In this document: positions 37,301 through 43,465 of the stretch, in pieces | How positions within the stretch are numbered: position 1 is the first letter of the stretch | How the letters are laid out: each line of letters starts with the position of its first letter | Source of the DNA: Winogradskyella aurantiaca | Lineage (GTDB): Bacteria; Bacteroidota; Bacteroidia; Flavobacteriales; Flavobacteriaceae | Assembly: GCF_003362725.1 (NCBI RefSeq) | Contig: NZ_QKTV01000001.1 | Span: forward strand, 186,001 to 250,000 | Length of the DNA stretch: 64,000 nt | Direction: 5' to 3' | Translations under genes and position numbers: made by a program | The notes under the pieces: generated by a model | Databases searched by the model: none | Told to the model about the DNA's origin: nothing | Seen by the model: the letters and a program-made list of their open reading frames with translations, nothing else

Positions 37301-37880
37301 AGAAGGCCAAGAAGGAAATGAAGGTGAAGAAGGAGAAAACGGAGAGCAAGGAGAAGGTGGAAAAGACAGTAATGACGGAAAAAACGGTGGCGAAGGAGAT
37401 GGTAAAAACGGAGATGGTAATTCTGATAATAATGGTTATGGTGAAGGAAACTCTGAAGAAATGAATAAAGAACTGTATGAGATCTATCAGAAGCAACAAC
37501 AATTAAGACAAGCGCTAGAAAATAAGATTCAAGAATCTAGTGGTGAAACCCAGCAGGAGATCAAAAACTTAATTGAGAAAATGGAAGAGGTGGAGTTAGA
37601 TCTAATCAATAATGGCTTTACCAATCAAACCATGGAAAAGATGCTTGATTTGCAGCATCGCCTGCTCAAATTAGAGAACGCCACTTTTCTTCAAGGTAAA
37701 GAAGAACGACGGGAATCTGAAACCAATTTAAAGCAGTTTGAAGGCAGTAATAGCAGCTTGGAAAAGGCTAAAGAATATTTTAATAGAACCGAGGCCCTAA
37801 ATAGGCAAACTTTACCGCTTAAGGATAATTACAAGAAGAAGGTGCAACAGTACTTTAAGACCAACAATGATCAGTTATAA
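34338..37880 (+). CDS. Large DUF4175-family membrane and coiled-coil protein
   Basis: 1,180 residues from the ATG at 34338 (MGSFELIKEKLEGFIRKYY); an ATG at 34293 would add 15 residues that look non-conserved. Two transmembrane helices follow (about 25-90), and one more near 160-180. A beta-rich extracytoplasmic region runs to about 500. Then comes a long Lys/Glu/Gln-rich coiled coil (about 500-800), a helical block, and an extreme Gly/Glu/Asn-rich stretch (about 970-1060). A last helical domain ends the protein. It matches the DUF4175 family of Bacteroidota, of unknown function, placed beside ybeY and mnmG. The low-complexity parts give many false overlapping frames. The stop overlaps the ybeY start by 14 bases. 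Confidence 0.85.
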   Translation: MGSFELIKEKLEGFIRKYYLNDLIKGAILFLAFGLLYLLATVFVEYLLWLESGWRTLLFWCFVVVELFLFGRFIALPLAKLFKLKSGISYDEASKIIGEHFPNVNDRLLNVLQLSKNKTQSDLLLASIDQKSRELEPIPFKTAIDFKANIKYTRYMAIPVVILLLSLLTDNFNWFSNSYERVVNYQTAYEPPSPFQFFIVNDNLEAIENAPFVLEVRTSGSVIPEAVQLQYNNESYFLQPKGNGQFQFVFTQLTDDIIFELYANEVNSQPYELKVLKTPSLEYLEMELQYPRHTGKQNEIIKSSGNAIVPEGTTVNWNVKTREASEVKIYAQDTLQFTQEEQNAFKAQKQLFSNYAYALVSSNLNLKDYERLAYNVKVVKDAYPELSIKSKLDSLDQQTLYFFGQASDDYGLRALNLVYYEVNNPEVEQRVKLPIGAGNYSEFVNAFPDQIELKEGVPYELYFEVVDNDRIHGFKSTKSQLFSYRKRTAEEEQTQQLQQQSETIKKMDDTFKKLDDQDKKLEEFSKTQKEKEALNFNDRKKFQNFLKRQKQQEELMKSFNKNLQENLQEFNKEEQDPFKEELQQRLKDNEQQLEKDEKLLEELERMQDKINKEEFSQKLDELAKQNKNKKRSMKQLLELTKRYYVAKKAEKVQGELEQLAEEQKKLSEDERNNSSKNQEKLNEEFSKIRDDLDKLKKDNSALQKPMSLPEDKLTEERIEKDQQDATEQLEKKESEQSDKGGQPEEMKDQEEQKKAQQKAQQKQKAAAQKMKKMSDNLKKMQQSGGGMGGAQQMQEDAEMLRQILDNLVLFSFDEEKLMNQFKSIDIDNNQYGKYIVDQSTLRTHFEHVDDSLFALSLRQPKLSENVNKQISNVYFNIDKALGQLSENRLYQGISYQQYTITAANELASFLSDMLDNMEQQLNMMPGSGGGSGEQLQDIIISQEELNKMMQEGMEKAQGQESGNQSENKGKGEGEEGEQKGEQQGENGEEGQEGNEGEEGENGEQGEGGKDSNDGKNGGEGDGKNGDGNSDNNGYGEGNSEEMNKELYEIYQKQQQLRQALENKIQESSGETQQEIKNLIEKMEEVELDLINNGFTNQTMEKMLDLQHRLLKLENATFLQGKEERRESETNLKQFEGSNSSLEKAKEYFNRTEALNRQTLPLKDNYKKKVQQYFKTNNDQL

Positions 37881-38280
37881 CATCGACTATCCTTTTGAAC
37901 TGTTGGATGAGGATAAATACTCCCATTGGATACAAGGTACAATTGAGTTAGAATCTCATGAATTGGGTGAGTTAAGCTACACCTTTGTAACAGACGATGT
38001 CTTACACCAAATGAACGTTGACTATCTGGATCACGATACCTTGACAGATATTATTTCTTTTGACTATACAGTAGGAAAAGTAATACAGGGCGATGTTTTT
38101 ATTTCGGTTGATCGGGTTAAGGATAATGCCAAGGATTTTGAAGTGGATTTTGAAAATGAGTTGGCGCGTGTAATGATTCATGGTGTACTTCATTATTGTG
38201 GCTATAAAGACAAGACGGATTCTGAGAAGGAGCTGATGAGGTCTAAAGAGAACTTCTATCTGGGGCTTTTAGCTAAATAA
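37867..38280 (+). CDS. ybeY: YbeY endoribonuclease (rRNA maturation factor)
   Basis: 137 residues. The metal site is 'MIHGVLHYCGYKDKTDSEKE'. Classical YbeY has HGxLHLxGYDH with three histidine ligands; here the third position is Asp (HGVLHYCGYKD), a form that I recall from other Bacteroidota. The N-terminal part contains 'TLTDIISFDY', the usual TDVLSFPL-like strand. It acts in 16S rRNA 3' maturation and ribosome quality control. It overlaps the DUF4175 gene by 14 bases. Confidence 0.93.
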   Translation: MISYNIDYPFELLDEDKYSHWIQGTIELESHELGELSYTFVTDDVLHQMNVDYLDHDTLTDIISFDYTVGKVIQGDVFISVDRVKDNAKDFEVDFENELARVMIHGVLHYCGYKDKTDSEKELMRSKENFYLGLLAK

Positions 38281-38293
38281 TTGTATTTCAACG

Positions 38294-38301
38294 TATATTT
38301 G
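38294..38301 (+). promoter_or_regulatory. Putative -7 box of mnmG
   Basis: TATATTTG matches TAnnTTTG. Transcription from it would start at about 38308, so parS site 1 would lie in the 5' untranslated region of mnmG. Confidence 0.45.
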
Positions 38302-38327
38302 CAGACTTTTAATTTGGACGGATGAAT

Positions 38328-38343
38328 TGTTCCACGTGGAACA
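38328..38343. other. parS centromere site 1 (ParB/Spo0J binding site)
   Basis: TGTTCCACGTGGAACA, a perfect 16-bp palindrome that fits the bacterial parS consensus TGTTNCACGTGNAACA without mismatch. It sits 13 bases before the mnmG ATG. An identical 16-mer is found 1.9 kb away at 40236. ParB loads at such sites, spreads, and with ParA and SMC segregates the origin region. Confidence 0.9.
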
Positions 38344-38356
38344 TAAAGATTAAAAA

Positions 38357-40228
38357 ATGTTTCAAACTGAATATGATGTTATAGTAGTTGGTGGTGGACA
38401 TGCTGGTAGTGAGGCTGCGACTGCGGCTGCCAATATGGGCTCTAAGACCATTCTAATTACAATGAATCTTCAGAACATTGCCCAGATGTCATGCAACCCT
38501 GCTATGGGTGGAATTGCTAAGGGGCAAATTATAAGAGAGATTGATGCACTTGGTGGCTACAGTGGTATCGTAAGTGATACCAGCGCCATTCAGTTTAAAA
38601 TGTTGAACAAGTCTAAGGGTCCAGCTATGTGGAGTCCCAGGGTGCAGAGTGATCGTATGCGTTTTGCTGAGGATTGGCGACTCTTGTTGGAGCAAACACC
38701 TAATCTTGATTTTTATCAGGAAATGGTAACCGGATTACTAATTGAAAAAGACCAATTGGTTGGTGTGCGAACTTCTTTGGGTGTTGAAGTAAAGGGTAAG
38801 TCTGTTGTTTTGACTAATGGGACTTTTTTAAATGGTCTTATTCATATTGGCGAAAAAAATTTTGGCGGAGGTCGTGCTGGTGAAAAGGCGGCAACAGGTA
38901 TTACGGAACAGTTAATGGATTTGGGATTTGATTCCGGTCGTATGAAGACTGGAACTCCACCACGTGTGGATGGGCGATCCTTAAACTACGATCTAATGAT
39001 TGAACAACCTGGTGACGTCAACCCAGAGAAGTTCTCATATCTGGATGTCACCAAACCATTAACAACCCAACGGTCTTGTCATATGACCTACACCAGTGGT
39101 GAGGTACATGATTTGTTGCGAGAAGGCTTTGATCGATCCCCCATGTTTAATGGTAGAATTAAGAGTATTGGCCCGCGTTATTGTCCTTCTATAGAAGATA
39201 AGATCAATCGCTTTGCAGACAAAGATCGCCATCAGATTTTTGTAGAGCCGGAAGGCTGGAATACGGTGGAAGTTTATGTGAATGGGTTCTCAACCTCACT
39301 CCCTGAGGATGTACAATTCCACGCTTTGCGTAAAGTAAAAGGTTTTGAAAATGTCAAGTTCTTTAGACCCGGATATGCCATCGAATACGATTATTTTCCA
39401 CCCACACAATTGAAACATACGCTGGAAACAAAGTTGGTTGACAACTTGTTTTTTGCAGGTCAAATTAACGGAACTACAGGATATGAAGAAGCGGCCTCTC
39501 AAGGTTTAATGGCCGGTATTAATGCTAGTTTAAAGGTGCAGGAACGAGAAGCCTTTACCTTAAGGCGTGATGAGGCGTACATAGGTGTATTGATTGATGA
39601 TTTAATTACTAAGGGTACTGAAGAACCGTACCGTATGTTCACCTCTAGAGCCGAATATCGTACACTGTTGCGTCAGGATAATGCCGATTTTAGATTAACT
39701 CCAAAAGGATATGAACTAGGTATCGCTTCGGAAGCACGTTTAAGACGCATGGAGGAAAAGCAAAAACAGTCTGAGGATTTTGTAACCTTTTTTAAGAATA
39801 CTAGCGTCGCACCAGAAGAGGCCAATCCGGTTTTAGAAGCTAAGAATTCAGCACCGGTCAAGCAGAAGGATAAGATGTTTAAAATTTATGCGCGTCCTAA
39901 TATTAATTTCGAGGACATGAAACAATTCCAGGAAGTGCAGGATTATTTAACGGCGAATGATTTGGATAATGAGGTGATAGAGCAAACTGAAATTCAAGTG
40001 AAATATGCGGGTTATATCGCCAAGGAAAAGAATAATGCCGATAAGCTGAGCCGCCTTGAAAACCTAAAGATCCCTGCTAATTTTGACTATTCCGTTTTAA
40101 AATCCATGAGTATGGAAGCGCGAGAGAAACTAAAAAAGATCCAACCGGTTACGGTTTCTCAGGCATCAAGAATTAGCGGTGTCTCACCTAATGATATTTC
40201 TGTATTACTGGTATATTTAGGCCGATAA
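38357..40228 (+). CDS. mnmG: tRNA uridine-5-carboxymethylaminomethyl modification enzyme MnmG (GidA)
   Basis: 623 residues. The FAD-binding Rossmann motif is 'DVIVVGGGHAGSEAATAAAN' at the N-terminus. 'MSCNPAMGGIAKGQIIREID' and 'RPGYAIEYDYFPPTQL' are family signatures, and 'FFAGQINGTTGYEEAASQGL' lies in the second dinucleotide region. With MnmE it installs the cmnm5 group at wobble U34 of some tRNAs. In many bacteria gidA lies near the chromosome origin. Here two parS sites bracket it, at 38328 and 40236. Confidence 0.98.
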   Translation: MFQTEYDVIVVGGGHAGSEAATAAANMGSKTILITMNLQNIAQMSCNPAMGGIAKGQIIREIDALGGYSGIVSDTSAIQFKMLNKSKGPAMWSPRVQSDRMRFAEDWRLLLEQTPNLDFYQEMVTGLLIEKDQLVGVRTSLGVEVKGKSVVLTNGTFLNGLIHIGEKNFGGGRAGEKAATGITEQLMDLGFDSGRMKTGTPPRVDGRSLNYDLMIEQPGDVNPEKFSYLDVTKPLTTQRSCHMTYTSGEVHDLLREGFDRSPMFNGRIKSIGPRYCPSIEDKINRFADKDRHQIFVEPEGWNTVEVYVNGFSTSLPEDVQFHALRKVKGFENVKFFRPGYAIEYDYFPPTQLKHTLETKLVDNLFFAGQINGTTGYEEAASQGLMAGINASLKVQEREAFTLRRDEAYIGVLIDDLITKGTEEPYRMFTSRAEYRTLLRQDNADFRLTPKGYELGIASEARLRRMEEKQKQSEDFVTFFKNTSVAPEEANPVLEAKNSAPVKQKDKMFKIYARPNINFEDMKQFQEVQDYLTANDLDNEVIEQTEIQVKYAGYIAKEKNNADKLSRLENLKIPANFDYSVLKSMSMEAREKLKKIQPVTVSQASRISGVSPNDISVLLVYLGR

Positions 40229-40235
40229 TAAGACA

Positions 40236-40251
40236 TGTTCCACGTGGAACA
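40236..40251. other. parS centromere site 2 (ParB/Spo0J binding site)
   Basis: TGTTCCACGTGGAACA, identical to site 1 and a perfect parS match; with one flanking base on each side the palindrome is 18 bp. It lies seven bases after the mnmG stop and before the TTG start of the methyltransferase. Confidence 0.9.
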
Positions 40252-40272
40252 TTATAAATTTCCTCTGTTTTT

Positions 40273-41136
40273 TTGAAACATCCCAACACATTTCAGGTTA
40301 TTGATCAATCGGTATCTAAAGAGTCTTTTACGCTTGAGTATGATGAAGACCTGGACATGTACGCTACAGTTCCGCAACCATCTTTAGAGGACCTACCGCG
40401 TTATTACGAAAGCGAAGATTACATTTCTCATACCAGTAGCCAGCGCAATTTATTTGAGCGTGTCTACCATATGGTTCGTTCTTATATGTTAGGATCTAAA
40501 TTAAAATTGGTGTCTAAACACAGTAGGGGAAAGGGTCAACTCTTAGACATTGGTTGTGGCACAGGAGATTTTTTATTAACAGCTAAAAAAGCTGGCTGGC
40601 AGGTGAGGGGAATCGAACCCAATGTTCAGGCCAGAGAATTGGCTAAGGACAAAGTTGAAGACGTATTTGAAGTGGAGCATCTACTTAGTTTAAAAGAACA
40701 GTCGTTTGATGTGATCACTCTCTGGCATGTTTTGGAACATTTGCCAAAGCTGGAAGAGCACCTTAAAATTTTACAGCGACTTGTTAAACCTAATGGCCTT
40801 TTGGTGATCGCCGTCCCTAATTTTAAGTCTTATGATGCCCAGCACTATAAAAATCATTGGGCGGCTTTTGATGTACCTAGACATTTATGGCATTTTTCTA
40901 AAGCTTCAATTCAGAAATTATTGGGGCAATACGATTTTGAATTGTTTAATACCAAACCTATGTGGTTTGATTCTTTTTATGTGAGTATGCTTTCTGAAAA
41001 ACAAAAGGGGTCTCAATTAGGATTTCTAAAAGGGGCTTGGACAGGAATGATTTCAAACCTAAAGGGCCTAGGATCCAAAGAGTACTCATCGCATATTTAT
41101 CTTTTAAGGCCTAAAACTCAAAATAAGCCCTTTTAA
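40273..41136 (+). CDS. Class I SAM-dependent methyltransferase
   Basis: 287 residues from a TTG start. The SAM-binding motif I is 'LLDIGCGTGDFLLTAKKAGW' (about residue 92-111). Motif II 'VRGIEPN' and post-motif 'FDVITLWHVLEHLPKLEEHL' follow, giving a UbiG/Methyltransf_11-12-like enzyme. The C-terminal segment 'HYKNHWAAFDVPRHLWHFS' is typical of the group often acting on small molecules or cell-surface precursors; the substrate cannot be named. It follows mnmG and parS site 2 and is the last core gene before the accessory-looking pocket. Confidence 0.87.
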   Translation: MKHPNTFQVIDQSVSKESFTLEYDEDLDMYATVPQPSLEDLPRYYESEDYISHTSSQRNLFERVYHMVRSYMLGSKLKLVSKHSRGKGQLLDIGCGTGDFLLTAKKAGWQVRGIEPNVQARELAKDKVEDVFEVEHLLSLKEQSFDVITLWHVLEHLPKLEEHLKILQRLVKPNGLLVIAVPNFKSYDAQHYKNHWAAFDVPRHLWHFSKASIQKLLGQYDFELFNTKPMWFDSFYVSMLSEKQKGSQLGFLKGAWTGMISNLKGLGSKEYSSHIYLLRPKTQNKPF

Positions 41137-41360
41137 GCGTTTTTCAACCAAGGGGTCGCAAAAGTATATTCTGCAATTTTGAAGTGGTCTAAAAACACTG
41201 TTTTACAACATGACATGTTATAAGCTACGTTTATAGTAAATCGAAAAAAGCATAGGTTTTGTCTATTATGCAAAAATTAGCTATTTAGCTTCTGAATGGT
41301 TCGTTACAACAGCTTTCAAAAATCAATTACTTTAAACTACTTCCCCAAAAATCCAATTTG

Positions 41361-41368
41361 TAGTTTTG
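41361..41368 (+). promoter_or_regulatory. Putative -7 box before the membrane-protein gene
   Basis: TAGTTTTG matches TAnnTTTG. It lies 17 bases before the inverted repeat at 41386 and 83 bases before the start codon at 41452. No clear upstream box. Confidence 0.35.
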
Positions 41369-41385
41369 TAGGAAATGTATAATGA

Positions 41386-41409
41386 AAATAAACACATTTG
41401 TGTTTATTT
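41386..41409. repeat. Perfect 11-bp inverted repeat
   Basis: AAATAAACACA-TT-TGTGTTTATTT: two perfect 11-bp arms with a 2-base centre. With a likely -7 box at 41361 it would lie just downstream of the transcription start, a good position for an operator. It could also fold as an RNA hairpin, but it is too weak and too close to a gene start to call a terminator. Confidence 0.6.
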
Positions 41410-41451
41410 AGTTGTTGTGAGCAAGCCCTAAAAATCGACGTGAAAAAATAA

Positions 41452-42093
41452 ATGGATTCATTAAAGCTGATATTAAAATTATTCCTGCCCCCGTTTTTGT
41501 CAGTTTCAATTCTATATTTTACAGAATCAAATTTATATGCCTATCCGTTAGTTTTCAGTCTAACGTTAAGCCTATCAAATTACCAGTCATTCAGGAGTGA
41601 TCTACCTAAAGGTATCCTTTTGAGTCTAGTTTATTGCTATGCAGCGTTTTTAATCGGAATTCTAGTATCAAGTGGATTCTACAGACTTTTCGAACTACTT
41701 GGAATTCCGAATGACATAAAAATTGGGAATTGGTTTTATACCGACTTGTCTCTTTGCTTAGGAGCATTTATAACTGCACCTGTATTAACAATGTTTCTAT
41801 TAAAATCATTGTTTAAAGAGACAACATCCCGCTTTACAAATTGGATTATCTCAGTTACGATTTTCGTATTTGTATCAATAAGTTTTATTCATTCAGAGCA
41901 AGATGTAAAAAACTATTTCAACATTATAAACCTGTGGCAATTGGTTATAATGTTCGGACTACAATTGATCATCAATCAAAACGCCATACTGGAAAAACTG
42001 GGCGCAAAAAAAAGCCAGCTCACAACACCACCTATAATGCATAGCTACTCTTCAGGTAGTTGGAGATTATTTCCTACATTTAATTTTAAATAA
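41452..42093 (+). CDS. Hypothetical multi-pass membrane protein
   Basis: 213 residues, not recognised. About five hydrophobic segments: 8-35, 55-75 (GILLSLVYCYAAFLIGILVS), 95-120, 130-150 and 165-185. The C-terminal tail (KKSQLTTPPIMHSYSSGS) is soluble. The composition is ordinary for the host. It lies in a gene-poor pocket and has no partner with a known function; the downstream neighbour at 42283 is also an orphan. Confidence 0.65.
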   Translation: MDSLKLILKLFLPPFLSVSILYFTESNLYAYPLVFSLTLSLSNYQSFRSDLPKGILLSLVYCYAAFLIGILVSSGFYRLFELLGIPNDIKIGNWFYTDLSLCLGAFITAPVLTMFLLKSLFKETTSRFTNWIISVTIFVFVSISFIHSEQDVKNYFNIINLWQLVIMFGLQLIINQNAILEKLGAKKSQLTTPPIMHSYSSGSWRLFPTFNFK

Positions 42094-42116
42094 ATGCATG
42101 AACGTTGCGAACTTGC

Positions 42117-42165
42117 AGCGCGCTCCACTACCGGCTAGAAAACCAAAGCAGACCGGAGTGGCGCT
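42117..42165. repeat. G+C-rich stem-loop with unpaired bases
   Basis: Left arm 42117-42134 and right arm 42153-42165. CCGG (42131-42134) pairs with CCGG (42153-42156), CACT (42126-42129) with AGTG (42157-42160), and GCGC (42120-42123) with GCGC (42161-42164). This leaves A42130 and TC42124-42125 unpaired on one side and an 18-base loop. It is the most G+C-rich spot of the pocket and contrasts with the A+T-rich genes on both sides. The region to 42260 holds further small repeats, for example GCTAA-ACCA-TTAGC at 42231-42244. Confidence 0.5.
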
Positions 42166-42282
42166 TAGCCACGCTGTCACTCGCGACATATCATAGCCAA
42201 ACCGTTACACGCCGTATGCATGAAGGCAGGGCTAAACCATTAGCTGCGATAATCCATGTGTGAAACATTTCAATGAAGCGAA

Positions 42283-42726
42283 ATGAAATTTATTCAACTT
42301 ATTGCCATAATAGGATTGGTATTGGGACTCAACGAAAATACATTGTCTGAAGTGGGACGATCAAAGGTTCGCACGAACATTACTATGCGAGTTGGTGACG
42401 GCTGCTTTGACGAAACACATTTACATATCCAACCTGACAATAACCCACAAATAGTAAATCTACAGGAACTTGAAAAATTAATAACAATTAATGAGACTGA
42501 TTTTGATTTATATGATCGCGATGATTTTGTAATCACCTATTCTTATATCGTCCATGCTGACCAACAGGGCAACGTAGAGTCAATAGATCTATCAGCTGCC
42601 TCCAATTTGTGGTCAAAAGATCACGTTGAAAGTGCCGCAAGACAGCTTAAATTTCAAGTGGCACTAAAGGACGGGAAGCCTATAGATTGTGTATATTTTG
42701 TATGGTTCAATTTCAGACGTGAATGA
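42283..42726 (+). CDS. Hypothetical secreted protein, weakly TonB-C-like
   Basis: 147 residues, not recognised with confidence. The N-terminal stretch 'FIQLIAIIGLVLGLNENTLS' may be a signal peptide. The C-terminal 70 residues ('IVHADQQGNVESIDLSAASN', 'HVESAARQLKFQVALKDG', 'VYFVWFNFRR') follow the pattern of a TonB C-terminal domain: a 'G.V....' strand, a helix, a '..kF.pa...G.pi' turn and a final strand. No proline-rich linker is present. The start codon lies in the right arm of a short hairpin (CATTTC 42266-42271, GAAATG 42280-42285). Confidence 0.6.
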   Translation: MKFIQLIAIIGLVLGLNENTLSEVGRSKVRTNITMRVGDGCFDETHLHIQPDNNPQIVNLQELEKLITINETDFDLYDRDDFVITYSYIVHADQQGNVESIDLSAASNLWSKDHVESAARQLKFQVALKDGKPIDCVYFVWFNFRRE

Positions 42727-42813
42727 TAATAACTTTATTAACACAACCTAAGGCACCATCTCAGCTGATCCTAGAGAGATACTAGTGTGAAAAAATAAAA
42801 ACGGATGTAACAG

Positions 42814-42838
42814 TGCGTAGCGCAATCTGCTAGGCAGA
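42814..42838. repeat. Two adjacent short hairpins with TAG loops
   Basis: TGCG-TAG-CGCA (42814-42824) followed two bases later by TCTGC-TAG-GCAGA (42826-42838). Both have a three-base TAG loop. They lie downstream of the orphan gene at 42283 in a G+C-rich patch; neither is followed by a T run, so they are not standard terminators. Confidence 0.45.
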
Positions 42839-42913
42839 GGAATCATATAACACTCTTTTTGACAAACCTATATTAAAAGTACTGTTTAAATTTCTCTAAG
42901 ACCTAGGTATAGC

Positions 42914-42921
42914 TATCTTTG
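42914..42921 (+). promoter_or_regulatory. Putative -7 box of the OmpH-like gene
   Basis: TATCTTTG matches TAnnTTTG, 22 bases before the ATG at 42944. No clear -33 box. Confidence 0.45.
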
Positions 42922-42943
42922 GCCCCTTAGCAAATCCATTAGT

Positions 42944-43465
42944 ATGAAACAGTTCCTAAGTCTTTTAGTTCTTTTACTCGTTGTAACCGCCTGTCAGAAT
43001 CAGGAAAAACTCGGGTATATTGATAGATCTGTCGTCATTAATGGCTACGAGAAAAAGGTTAACATCGAGCAGCGATTTGAGGTTATGAATCAGGATTTTA
43101 TCAAACGTCGTGATAGTCTTATCCAGGCCTATGAGCTGGAACGCACCCAGGCCAGTGTACGTGCTCAGTCCATGACTCCACAACAGGTACAGCAACTCAG
43201 TCAGCAGTTTCAGCAAAAGGAAGCCTTTATTGGGCAGCAAATTCAGGCAGAACAGCAGCAACTGCAGCAGGCCTTTGATGCCGAGATTGATTCAGTGATC
43301 ATGGAAGTGAAGGAGTACGTCACTACCTATGGGAAGGCCAACAACTACACCTTTATTTTTGGTACTAGTGATGCTACCAATACCGTCATGTTTAGTTCTG
43401 AGAGCAACGATATTTCTCAGACCATTCTGTATCAGCTTAACAGCGATTATAAAAAGACAAATTAG
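42944..43465 (+). CDS. OmpH/Skp-like periplasmic chaperone, lipoprotein
   Basis: 173 residues. A lipoprotein signal (LLLVVTACQNQ) is followed by 'KLGYIDRSVVINGYEKKVNI', the Skp/OmpH N-terminal strand. A long Gln-rich coiled coil (about 45-110) forms the tentacle helices, and 'GKANNYTFIFGTSDATNTVM' returns to the beta body. Skp-like proteins hold unfolded outer-membrane proteins in the periplasm; the lipid anchor is a difference from E. coli Skp. It converges with holB, overlapping it by four bases. Confidence 0.85.
   Translation: MKQFLSLLVLLLVVTACQNQEKLGYIDRSVVINGYEKKVNIEQRFEVMNQDFIKRRDSLIQAYELERTQASVRAQSMTPQQVQQLSQQFQQKEAFIGQQIQAEQQQLQQAFDAEIDSVIMEVKEYVTTYGKANNYTFIFGTSDATNTVMFSSESNDISQTILYQLNSDYKKTN

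Larger units (their letters stand above)
41137..41451. other. Intergenic stretch, mostly featureless
   Basis: 315 bases, A+T rich. I see a -7-like box TAGTTTTG at 41361-41368 and the inverted repeat at 41386-41409, but no gene or RNA. Confidence 0.5.

Noticed and set aside
37128-37502. Long hydrophobic minus-strand frame opposite the Gly/Glu-rich part of the DUF4175 gene
   Set aside because: It is the antisense of a low-complexity coding segment; its Phe/Ser/Ile-rich translation is an artefact of GAA/GGA-type codons.
42094-42282. An integron attC site after the first orphan gene
   Set aside because: The bulged stem is suggestive, but the conserved core-site sequences at both ends were not found, and no integrase is in the window. 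Kept only as a structured element.
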